Shown: in pieces, positions 49,621-59,911 of the stretch
How the letters are laid out: each line of letters opens with the position of its first letter
Position numbering within the stretch: the first letter of the stretch is position 1
Origin: Lactarius indigo
Lineage: Eukaryota > Basidiomycota > Agaricomycetes > Russulales > Russulaceae
Assembly (NCBI GenBank): GCA_025766275.1
Contig: JAFKAC010000027.1
Span: forward strand, 248,001 to 312,000
Length of the DNA: 64,000 nucleotides
Direction: 5' to 3'
Notes under the pieces: generated by a model
Databases searched by the model: none
Seen by the model: the letters and a program-made list of their open reading frames with translations, nothing else
Told to the model about the DNA's origin: nothing
Program-made: the position numbers and the translations under genes

Positions 49621-50829
49621 GGGGATGGCCAATCAATTATAGTTTCCAAATTTCTGACTTCTGAGTGGGGTTGCTTGCATGATGATGGCCCAGATGATGG
49701 CCCAGATGAAGAAAGGCCTCAGTCTGTTCAATTTCCATTCATAAGGCCCACACACACTAACCATTCTTTTAAGTAGAGAAGCAAGAATCTCTTTCAAAGC
49801 TGGCCTTAACCATGATAGATACTTTAGTACAGATAACCTTCTGGAGCAGGTTGATGAGGCAATTGACATCTTTGAGGGCAAGACAAAGGGAATGGCACAA
49901 GGACTTTTTCTCTTTGACAATGCCCCTTCACACCAGAAGCGAACTCCTGATGCCTTATCAATAAGAAAGATGCCTAAAAGTATTCTTCAGTCCTGGTTTT
50001 ATTTTCCTCAGGCTGCATGCTGATTATTTGCCTCACAGATCCCAAGGAAGGCTGGACACCCTTTAAGGATGCCCCAAGGATGCATCGTGGCATTATCAAC
50101 CTTCAAACTAAAGAGTCACAGTCATTTTACTTCCCTGATGACCACCCCACTATGCCAGAATGGTTTAAAGGGATAGAGCAGATTATACAGGAACGTGGTT
50201 TTTGGCCAGAGGCTGGTTTGCTTGCTGAGTGCCCAGGCTTCAAATGCCTTGGTGGAAGAACTAATTGCTGCTGCCAGCATCTTCTCTTCAACCAGCCTGA
50301 CTTTGTTTCTCAGAAGTCACAGCTTGAAGAGCTCATTCAAAGGTGTGGCCACATCTGTGATTTCTACCCCAAATATCACTGTGAATTAAATTTTATTGAA
50401 CAGTATTGGGGCACTGCAAAACTTCAATTTTGTGTTGCTGGTCAAAGTGCAACTATTTGTGAGATGGAACAAAAGGTGCAGGAGTGTCTTGATAGTGTTC
50501 CCCTTAACCAAATCAGGCAGTGAGCATAGATCTTCCTTGCTCTAATTCAGTGTTTCTTACTGGATATACAGTTATACTAATTGCTCTGCACTGTTCATCC
50601 ATGCATATGGAGAGGGTTTAACAAGTGCATAGGCAGTGTGGGCTAACAGAAAGTATCATGGGCATTGCATCCTTCCACCAGACACGATTAAGGAAATAAA
50701 GGCCTCTGTAGCACTCTCATAATTCTTTATGGTCCCCTCCTTTGCTTTAACAAGATTTCTCTCCTGTACTTTGTTTTAGTTTCTAAACCTCAAAAATTGT
50801 TACAATTACATAATACAAACCCTAGGGTT

Positions 50830-51260
50830 ACATGCTGACATAAGGGGGGATGGTTCCTGGTGACTGCTACCTTACCTTTAGTAATAAGGTTCCATAGTAA
50901 TTTGAACTCAGCCACAGCATAGTATATAAACCCTCATGTAGCATCCTAAGTGGAACCACTTGTCCTCTTGGTTCTCCACTCAGGTGCGTATTCCTCTGTA
51001 CTTCCCTTACCTCTTCAATATTAACTTGTTCTCTTGGTTCTTCACTCAGTGTGCCACACTGTGATCACCTGACCTAGAGTCCTGTATAATGATTTCATGT
51101 GTGTCAACTCTTCACTGTGATTGTACATTCAGTGCATGACTTGTCTCCACACTAGACTTGAGTGTGTTACCTGTTCAGTTCACTAACACTTCCTTGGTCT
51201 AGTTGTTGCAATAAGTCATACTACTACACTTTACTTGTAAGATGTTCCCTGTCAACAACT
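50830..51260 (+). repeat. LTR-like repeat, copy 1
   Basis: About 50876-51235 matches 57428-57723 (AGTATATAAACCCT TATA-like element, then TGTCCTCTTGGTTCTCCACT). Copy 1 has an internal duplication of the TTGTTCTCTTGGTTCTTCAC stretch. The TATA-like box and the downstream layout suggest the promoter and R/U5 side of an LTR; no TSD was identified. Confidence 0.5.
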
Positions 51261-51329
51261 GCTTTCAGCTGCTGTATTTATCTTATCATAGTCTCCTATC
51301 AGCCACTGTGAATATGCACTACATCTATG

Positions 51330-51493
51330 CTTTCCATCAGAACAAAGAAAATCCAGATGATGATATCACAGTGACATCATAATAAGGATATAACAAAGAA
51401 TATATAATCTACAAGCCCTATATATCTAATCTATAGCAGTCCATGCTGTAAGTTCATTAGAGCCACTAAATATGCATAGGTAACTTATCAACA
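51330..51493 (-). repeat. LTR fragment, minus orientation
   Basis: Matches the proximal part of the 599 bp LTR family (GACATCATAATAAGGATA through CTTATCAACA) and lacks the rest. Confidence 0.6.
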
Positions 51494-52752
51494 TTTTGAA
51501 GGAATCTCTAGTATCAGCTAACATTGGCTGGCCCATGACATATGTGGCTCATCAGTTATGAAAGTCACTCCAGATTATTATGTGAGGATCACTAGTATTT
51601 ATAATATGTATCTAAGAATTGCAAGTGATAGTAATCTGACCAAAAAAATTACCAAAACTTACACTTCTGAATAGATAATCAGAATATTATAGAGATTAAA
51701 AGTATTAGCATTCAGATCACACTGATTATGATCAGCCAACAAGTAAATGTTATCTAATTACAATGATAATATACCATTAAATCATATTTAAATCTGAATA
51801 AGGAATTTTGATCTTGGTAAGCACTTAAAAAGTTTCCTTTATTTTGCTGATATCCCCTACCAACACACTTGTCTCTGTAACTCCTCTCTCTTCTGACAAT
51901 ATTTTACTGGATGAAGTCAACACCTCCAAGGCCCACCTTACAGACAAGTACCCCAATGTTTACAATGATTTTTATGGTTGTAGCACTCCCTGTGTAAGTT
52001 TGATGATGCCCAACATATATGCAAGGGGCCTCAGGCTCAAAGAATTGTCCATGAGATGTATCCAGTCTACAATTGCCTTATTCAGCCCATTTAAATTTCT
52101 ATCATTATGTGCATTAGCCAAGTGCTTGATGCCAAGGTTGTAAAGTGGACATCCTCAGCCCTCACACATATGCTAATGAATAAGAGGCCAAAGCCATTTT
52201 GTCCTTTTATCTTACACATTGCTGTGGTCCTCAAATCCCTCATTTATGAGGATATCATTACTGCAGCAGATGTTGTCAGGAAAATCCTCACTAATGCCAA
52301 CCTCAAAATTGAGGTGGCTTTTGTTGAATTGGTAGTGATTCAGTCTGCCAGTCCCAAGCTTCTCTTATTTGACCCTCTTGTTGACCTCTCTGAGCTGTAG
52401 AAGCCATTCACCCCTATTCTCAGTCTCTCTTTAGCTCTCTGCAATTGTTGAGACATGACTGTTTCAGTCATATGTCTTGTGGGATCTGATTGAGTCAGCC
52501 CACATACTATATACAGTATCTGTCCCTTATAGACTATTATAGACACTCTGAACTCATATGGACCACTTTTGTTTGTCTTTATTGTTAGAGTTATATATGG
52601 CTCTTATTGTTTTTTATTGTTAAAATACTGGTATTGTCTGCTTTAGGCAGCTATTGTTCTCTGCCATCCAATGGTGTTTTTCCCTCTGGTGCACAAACCA
52701 TCTGTATTGTGCGTTTAGGTTACTGGTGTGCATAGACCATTATTATCTAGGC
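51494..52752. other. Unclassified CpG-poor repeat DNA
   Basis: Two short open frames (51844-52143, 52107-52400) overlap and could be pieces of one decayed gene (VNTSKAHLTDKYPNVYNDFYG, then KSLIYEDIITAADVVRK). Not recognised. CpG is almost absent. Confidence 0.4.
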
Positions 52753-53296
52753 TGTTGATAAGTAGCCTGTGTGCATTTAGCAGCTCTAATAGATTTGCAG
52801 ATATGGACTGCTATAGATTAGATATACTGGACTTATGTAGATTAGATTTGATCTGTACAATCTATCGCTTCCATAACATCAGTGTACAATGACATCATAT
52901 GAACTACTTTGGACTCTTCATTGTACTTCATCCTTTGTTCCCTTTTTAAAGTTATCTTTATTGTGATGTCACTATGATATCATGCTTGTCTAGACTTTCT
53001 TTTGTTCTATACACCTTGTTCTCCTTATGCACACTCCTTTGTCCTGTTGTAGAACAATGTATCCCTTATACTCTGTGACTTATAGTTACTTCCCTTGTAC
53101 TAGTGTCACACCTCTGTACAGTATAAGTAGACTGCTTGTACACCCTGGTCCACATCAGTTCTCACTGCTCTGTGTGCCAGACTCATCTGCTTCAACTGCA
53201 ACTCCCCTATCTCACCTCTGCTTCCAGCATCCCAGCATATCTCACCACAGTCTCCTTTGTCACTGTGAGTATGCCTTTAGTGTTTGCTGTTCATCA
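52753..53296 (+). mobile_element. Solo copia-type LTR with perfect TSD
   Basis: Starts TGTTGATAAGTAGCC and ends GTTTGCTGTTCATCA; flanked by TAGGC on both sides (52748-52752 and 53297-53301). No internal element remains. It has the same family signature as 44441 and 59294 but diverged and CpG-poor. Confidence 0.85.
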
Positions 53297-53711
53297 TAGG
53301 CATCCTATATAAAAGGACTGCTGTTTTGCCTTTACACTTCAGAGTTCCTTCACCATCTAAATTAACTTGTTTATCTCTAGCCTTACAGCTATCCATTGCT
53401 TGTTAGTTCTGCACTTTAACAGCAATTACCCCCACTACAAGGGTACAGGTGGTCTCTACCTCTGCCTTTTCCAGAACAACAACCATATTGTTGTCTTAAC
53501 TTATGCTCACACCACTTGTTCTCCTCCAATCTACAAGAACATAGGGATAACATGCACCAAGACTAGTCAGCCTCATGAGAAGATCATTGTGCTTATGTGC
53601 TTGATACAATGGCCTACAACAATGCTGTCAACACCATGCTGGCCACTATCAGCAGCTACATTCAATCAATCAACACCTGGAATGCTGCAATTGAGAGGCT
53701 AGGGAAGCCCA
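53297..53711. other. Unclassified decayed sequence
   Basis: An open frame 53367-53702 covers most of it but matches nothing I know; possibly a decayed piece of a retrotransposon's leader or gag region. Confidence 0.35.
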
Positions 53712-54276
53712 TGTTGATAAGTGAGCTGCACACACTTAGTGGCTTAAGGTGATGAATAGCAAAGACAGATCCAGTACTCACAGTGACAAGGGAGACTATA
53801 GTGAGATACTAGAAGCAGCTGAATAATAGCAGAGGGGACTGTCAAGCAAGTGAAGCAAGGTAGTGTCTGGCACACAACAGTGAGAGAACTGATGTGAACC
53901 AGGAGTGTACATGGTACTCTACTTATACTCATACAGGGAGTGACAGTACTATAAGGTGAGTAACACCTAGTCACAGAATACAAGATGCATTGTTCTGTAC
54001 AGGACACAAAAGAATGGATATAAAGAAAACAAGGTGTTGAGAACAAGAAGAGTCCAGAGCAGGATGATATCATAATGACATCACAATAAAGATAAGAACA
54101 AAAGTAGAACAAAGAAATGTAGTACAATAACAAGTCCAAAATAGTCCATATGATGTCATATATACATGATGTCATAGTCCAGATTGTACAGATCAATTAA
54201 GTAATCTAATCTACATGTAGTCTGTTATCTACTTGTCTATTAGAGCCACTAAGTGTGCACAGGCTACTTATCAACA
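53712..54276 (-). repeat. LTR of the same family, preceded by an inverted LTR stub
   Basis: 53750-54276 runs from TGATGAATAGC to CTTATCAACA (minus-strand LTR). Directly before it, 53712-53749 is the first 38 bp of the same LTR in the opposite orientation. No matching TSD is present, so this is a rearranged junction and not a simple insertion. Confidence 0.65.
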
Positions 54277-54790
54277 CAGCACCCCTCCTTTCTAACCCCA
54301 CCCCTCTAGTCAACAACCTTAGAAGGTCCTTTTCACTGCAAAGACCAGGCCCACTGGGAGTGTGCAGCATAATCAGAAGAGGTAGCAACATTGTTGCTAA
54401 AAAGGGTCTGCCCTTCCTCCTGTTTTCATCTCTGAAGTCCCAAAAATACACAAGAAAGTACCAGTCCCAAAAAGTACAGCTTCACCACAACATGATCAAG
54501 AAGCATAGTAACCTCACTGCTCATTCAAGTGATTTCAATGCTCTGGATCTTAGCCATACTCTAGGTGGATGGACCAGCATTGGATATCAGCCATTGTTTT
54601 AAGAAGAGGCCAGAGAGAGCATAGTGGGTCTCTTAGCAGAGGGATATAAACATATCTCTGTTGATAACAGGTATTTTTTTTTTCCATCTGATTGTATTAA
54701 GCACTACTAATAGCTATTCAGCCCTAGCTTAGGTATAGTTGACAATAAAGGTTACCTTTTTGTCATTTGATGCCCACCACCTTTGGATAC
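54277..54790. other. Unclassified decayed sequence
   Basis: Open frame 54255-54602 (LPFLLFSSLKSQKYTRKYQ...) is not recognised. A run of 9-10 T lies near 54673. Confidence 0.35.
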
Positions 54791-56900
54791 TCTTGGTTAG
54801 AAGTCTTAGCTGGAGTCTATGAAGACTTTGAAGAGTGCAATGAATCAGGCAAGAGATTCAATGAATTTTTCAGAGAATAATATCAATTACTGTTATAGAC
54901 ATTATCAGTATATCAATTCTGGAGTCTCATTTGGGGGTGGGCAAAAAGTGAGTGAATATCTGTGAATTTTATATTTGAAGCATTAAGTAAGTGTTTACAG
55001 TGCCCTATGAATCTAGCTTATAAATCAATTCTTGTTGATCACTTAATGATAAATCAAGATCTCAACAGAATTGCCTCTCATGTGAACAGTAAATGCTTAG
55101 ATTATTTTTTAAATGAACTATCTAAGCACTTAATAGTTGCTTTTGCCATGTCAGCTCCTAATGTAACGCCACTACAGGGGTGTTAGGTACGACCTGTACC
55201 AAGTCAGTCTATACATGGTAGTACAAGCTCAATGGCTTGACTTCAGTAGAATGATGCACAAGGATCACAAGGACACAAGTCACTTGGATTGTAGAGGGAG
55301 GCTAAGGCTCGAAGACCTAGCAAGATACAGGGATCACAAGACAAGGAGTAGCACAGAGGTGTTTCATGTTAGACAAGTGTAGTATTACACAAGAAGTCTA
55401 GTCTATCATACAAGCTAGATATGACTAGGTTTAAATACACGTCGGACTGTATGACTGCTATAAACAGGTGGTGTTATATGTAACTCCACTACAGGGGCGT
55501 TAGGTATGACCTGTACCAAGTCAGTCAGAAATATGGGAGTACGAACTCGAAGGTTCGACTTCAGTGGAATGGTGCACAAGAGTCACAAGGATGCAAGTTA
55601 CTTGGACTGTAGTGAAAGGCTAAGGCGTGAAGACCTAGCAGAACTGAGGGTCACGAGACAGGGATAAGCACAAAGGTGTTCAGGTGTAGTATTACACGAG
55701 AAGTCTAGTCTACTGTACAAGCTAGATAGAACTAGGTTTGAATACAGGACGAGCCATGTTGTTACTACAAATAGATGGCATCATCGCTCGATCAGGGGAC
55801 AAAGGGGAAAGCATAAAGAGAACAAGGCATAGATCTAATGGGAACAAAGGTGAATCACGCAGGGTCGCACATGAGTGAGAACAAAGTGGAAACTAGCACA
55901 TGTCAAGCTTCATCAAAAGAGATCATTGATAAGCAAGGTGCGCGATAGGAACTGGGTAATCGTAAAGTCCGCATAGTTGTACAGGGCTCGTATAGTATTG
56001 GGAATGGCAAATGAAGTAAGAGAAAGAACAAGTCTGAAAGTAAATGAATCATAACATTATAGCTCAATCAAGGAATAAAGGAGAGGACATAAGAAGAACA
56101 AGGCATGGATATAGTTGGAACAAAGGCGAATCATGTGGGATTGCATGTGAGTGAGAGTGGAACAGAAACTAGCACATGTCAAGCTTTATCAAAAAAGGTG
56201 ATCGATAAGCAGGGCACACAATAGGAACCAGGTAATTGTAAGGTCCACATAATTGTACAGGGCTCATAAGGTACTGGGAAAGGAATAGTAAAGAAAAGGA
56301 AGAATGAGTCCAGAAGAAATCGTAACACCTAAGCTCTATAAACACTATCAGAAGCTTGCCACTTCCTTCCTCTCATCTTCTCTTGAACTTTAGAGGCCCT
56401 ATCTCAGATCCATTTTTATGGCAACTACAATTAACCTAGGAGATAAGGTAGTGACTGCAAGGCACAAGGATCAACTCAACCTTCCTAATGGTTTGTGTGC
56501 TGTGGTTTCTATAGGAGACTATAACCACTAGCTTGGTGGTCACCTAGGTCTCATGAACTGAAGCTCATTATAGAATTTCCTTCTGGCTATGTTATTTTCT
56601 TACCTTCTGCCAGCATCACCCACTTCAACATAGGAATTTCTGATAATGAGTGAAGATCCTCAATCACTTATTACACTGCAGGAGGTTTTATGCCCTAGCA
56701 GGGGCATGGGTTCTGAAGGTTCTGAGTTACACAGGTATCAAGCAAAGATGTCTGTTGTCTTATTGCTATGAAATACAAGTGGCAGAGGTGTGGCACAAAG
56801 TGCAGCACTATTCTGTAGGGTAAGGCTCCTCACCTAAAGTGTATAACACTTCTCTACACTCTATCTTACAAGTGCACAGAGTCTAACAGGTGTGACATGT
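54790..56900 (+). pseudogene. Decayed gene of a TE-associated dioxygenase-like family, split by a solo LTR
   Basis: Blocks in order: GVSFGGGQ (about 54930), AFAMSAP (55140-55160), then after removal of the LTR at 55162-56332 the frame goes on as KLYKHYQKLA, VVTARHKDQLNLPNGLCAVV, LGGHLGL, IIEFPSGYVIFLPSASITHFNI and YTAGGF. The HKD motif followed by GGHL and a later ITH fits a double-stranded beta-helix 2-oxoglutarate/Fe(II) dioxygenase. I recall the family as greatly expanded in Agaricomycetes near DNA transposons; a link to TET/JBP is only a guess. Many stops and shifts, clearly dead. Confidence 0.5.
55162..56327 (+). mobile_element. Solo LTR (Gypsy-like ends) with internal tandem duplications
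   Basis: Starts TGTAACGCCACTACAGGGG and ends ATCGTAACA; flanked by CCTAA on both sides (55157-55161 and 56328-56332). Inside, one segment of 317 bp is duplicated in tandem (55161-55477 and 55478 on) and a second of about 270 bp is duplicated further on (about 55785-56055 and 56058-56330). Total 1,166 bp. Deleting it rejoins the frame of the surrounding decayed gene. Confidence 0.82.
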
Positions 56901-57099
56901 TGATATAGTTCAACTGCAAAGACTTTGAAGTGTCCTTATTAGGGACAGAGGTAGGAGATGCACAAGAAGAGAGGATAAAGTGAGGTCACACCAAAGGTAC
57001 AAAGGCAAGGTTGCTGTCACAGACACTCTATTTTTGCCTTATTTTTCCACATTTTTGCAGATTTATTTGGTAGAGATACAGGTCTTCAATGTTGTGTTC

Positions 57100-57723
57100 A
57101 AAAAATCCAAGTCCTTATCAATAGATATGATAAGATGGTTAGTCATGTGATGCCAACATGTGCACCCACAAGCATGTGACCCTGGGATAGTAACTTCCTT
57201 ATTGGATGTTACCTCTTTAGGTCACTTTCCTCATTAAGCAAAGTAGTTCTTATTGGACGATAAGTAGGGAAGGTTCTAGATAGTTCTAGACTACATTGTT
57301 ATAGGGTTATGACTCATAGATAAGGACACGTCACTATTCTGTCAGCCTTTATGACTGTGCATCAGTCAGCACAATAGATAAAGCTATTATTAGACACAAT
57401 GTGTCAGCATCTGACTCATTACTATTACAACACCTTTAGTGACAAGGTTTCATAGTAATTTGAACTCAGCTGCAGCATAGTATATAAACCCTTATGTAGC
57501 ATCCTGAGTGGAACCAACTTGTCCTCTTGGTTCTCCACTCAGCATGCCACTGCATGATCACTTGACATTGCATCTTGTATAAAGGTGCCAAGTTTGTCTA
57601 CCCTCCACAGTGACTGTACATTTGGTGTGTGACTTGTCTTTGCATTAGGCTTGAGTGTGCACTAGTTCAGTTCACTAACTCTCTTGCTTGGTCTAGTTGT
57701 CGTGATAAGTTATACCACTACAG
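57100..57723 (+). repeat. LTR-like repeat, copy 2
   Basis: 57428-57723 matches 50876-51235, including the AGTATATAAACCC element; about 330 bp upstream may be the U3 part. Ends near TATACCACTACA. Confidence 0.5.
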
Positions 57724-58309
57724 TTGCTAGATTGCAAATGAAGCCAAGTCTGGCTTCCTACAGTCTATGGTATAGGCTTATATAGGATGAGGTTGCAAAC
57801 AATATGAACACAAGTCCACACAATATCAAAGAAAACTAAATGGGTTAAGGGAGCACTTGGATCAAGGAAACAGTGCCACTAATAATAGTAGTTCCTTTGG
57901 TAGTAAAGTATAGTACAGAAGGGGAAACAAGACAGAGACATACTGTGACTGAAGTCCAAAGCATTGAATCATAACAGGAGGTCTCTTTAGGTGAAATGCA
58001 TATGGGGTAAAACTGAGAAGGAACTCAGGAAGAAGGATTCACAGCTTTTGAAGAGGATAAAGAATAGAATAGAAGCAAGGTGGAAGAAAGCCATAGATTT
58101 ATTCTCCAAGCATGAAGAGCTTGAAGATGATATTAGAAAAGTCTTTCCATCATAGTTCTGACAGTATATTGATTAGAACAAGTCACATAATGATCTGCCA
58201 TGACTTTCATCATTCATGGGCCATCTGATGGGAAGAATCCCTCATAACTTATGGGTCAACTGATGTCAGCTGACACACAAAATTCTTCTGGAATTTATGG
58301 GCCACCTGA
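57724..58309. other. Unclassified repeat DNA
   Basis: AT-rich, CpG-poor, no gene recognised. Confidence 0.35.
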
Positions 58310-58830
58310 TGTTGGTTCCAAAGTAGGAATTGCTAAAGGAAGTAGCAATGTTTCCTTTCATAATGGAAGAATCAGATTTCCAGGTCATTTCCTGAAATAG
58401 ATGAATAAACACCCATTTATTTCCTAAAATGGAGGAATCATGACCCATGTTATTTCCTGAAATGGGAGTACCAAAACCCATTCTCAAAACATAAGATTTA
58501 ACACCTGTGTTATTTCCTGAGATGGACCCATGTCATTCTCCCATTTTGGGAGAATCAAAACCCAAATCATTCCTGAAACAGGTAAATCAAAACCTGTATC
58601 ATTTCTGGAAACAGGAAATCAAACCCAAATCATTTCCAGAAATGGGGAATCAAAACCCTATCATTTTCCAAACAGAAGAATTAACACCTGTGTCATTTTC
58701 CCGAAATGCAGAAATCAATACATGTGTTTCCTGAACAGAAATCCTAACACATATTATTTCCAGAAATGGAGGAATCAAAACTTGTGTCACTTCCAGGAGT
58801 GGAAGTCTTAGCTTTCCATTTAACTTACCA
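58310..58830. repeat. Degenerate minisatellite, period about 35-40 bp
   Basis: More than ten imperfect units of the form CATTTCCTGAAATGG-GGAATCAAAACC, with inverted half-words TTTCC and GGAAA giving each unit a small palindrome (TTTCCTGAAA / TTTCCAGAAA). Units differ by substitutions and small indels. Open frames across it on either strand are by-products of the period. Confidence 0.75.
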
Positions 58831-59026
58831 AAATCACCTTCAGTAGCTTTTCGGAATCCAAGAAATAACATAATAACCAACTTCTATGAGTTATCTATGA
58901 TGGAAGCATCACTTCCCTTGTAATTCCTGTAATGTAGAGATTGCCTTCCATTGTGATACATGAAATAAGTGGAGTGATATCATTGATTTACAGTTTATGG
59001 GAATAGATCAGAACTAGGATACACCT

Positions 59027-59293
59027 TTACATAGTCTCTAAATGTTTTAATGGAGAAGAGGTGATTGAGATTAGTGCCTTTACAGAACTCCTAGATAGTT
59101 CCTCCCATGCATGTGCTTGGCAAGATGCATATGCTTCATGGCCAGGAAGCAGCACCTGTGCTGCCATATCCATCCTGGTCTTCCAATGCTCCACCTTGGA
59201 ATGAAAGTAAGCCGGAATCCATATGGCTTCATTATGAATACTGTGTTGTTCTTCCTTCCACCTCTCAAACTGAGCTTTTGCATGAAGCCAATG
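59027..59293 (-). pseudogene. Fragment of a transposon-type ORF
   Basis: The minus frame reads RWKEEQHSIHNEAIWIPAYFHSKVEHWKTRM and HEAYASCQAHAWEELS, with a protein-like composition. It resembles pieces of transposase-associated ORFs of mushrooms but I cannot name the family. It is cut at its N-terminal side by the LTR that begins at 59294. Confidence 0.4.
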
Positions 59294-59892
59294 TGATGAA
59301 CAGCACACAAGAAGGATATACTCACAGTGACAAGAAGACTGTGGTGAGATATATCAGGGTGGCTGGAAGCAGCAACAGGGAAGTCTAGCAGAGTGAAGCA
59401 GAGATGAAGTCTGGCACACAAGCAGTGAGAACTGATATTATACATTGGAGGGAAGGGAGCTTACCTGGCACACAAGCAGTGAGAACTGATGTGGACCAGG
59501 AGCGTACATGCTACTCTACTTATACACTTTCTGGGAGTGACACTATACAAGGGATGTAACACTAGTCACGTACTACAAGGCAGTTATTGTTCTACAAACG
59601 GACAAAGGAGTGGACGTTCTGAGAACAAGGACAGAAAGTACAAAGAGAGTCTAGAAGTAAATGATATCATAATGACATCACAATAAAGATAACGCCACAA
59701 AGAGAACAAAGGGAAGAGTACAATGAAATGTCCAGAGTGTTCTACATGATGTCATTGTACATGATGTCATAGATAAGCTAAGAAGTCCGAGATTGTACAG
59801 ATCATATAATCTAATCTACAGGTCCAATATATCTTATCTAAAGCAGTCAAGTCCTTTAGAGCCGCTAAGTGCGCGCGGGCCACTTATCAACA
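59294..59892 (-). repeat. 3' LTR of the right-edge copia element
   Basis: 599 bp with TG...CA ends (TGATGAACAGC ... CACTTATCAACA). A purine tract (CGGGGAGA on the minus strand) abuts it, as needed for plus-strand priming. The five bases before it are CAATG; the matching target duplication would be outside the window. Confidence 0.88.
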
Positions 59893-59911
59893 TCTCCCCG
59901 TGATCTACAAT

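Larger units (their letters stand above)
47159..50720 (+). pseudogene. Decayed DDE transposase of an Agaricomycete family, interrupted by a LINE derivative
   Basis: With stops and shifts ignored, the frame reads through blocks of a transposase widespread in mushrooms: MVGVLNLYLDPALQYTWRRAS, KGRYITASDIVDVIASEEVQ, KLNWCFGPTQNGMYLDGYE, LILVTYDESTFFQND, GDGQ-SIIVSKFLTSEWG, LFDNAPSHQKR, SFYFPDDHPTMPEWFKG, CLGGRTNCCCQHLLFNQPDF, GHICDFYPKYHCELNFIEQYWG. The Asp and Glu positions in YDES, FDNA and LNFIEQ fit a DDE catalytic set. Several in-frame stops (47368, 47631, 47919, 48099 and others) and the LINE at 48161-49620 inactivate it. The longest open piece is 50017-50523. Terminal inverted repeats were not found. 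Confidence 0.8.

Noticed and set aside
58507..58811. Asn/Pro-rich proteins across 58.5-58.8 kb
   Set aside because: Open frames come from the minisatellite period, in both strands, and lack any start or splice context.
58310..58830. CRISPR array
   Set aside because: Units are degenerate with no unique spacers between identical repeats, and the genome is eukaryotic.
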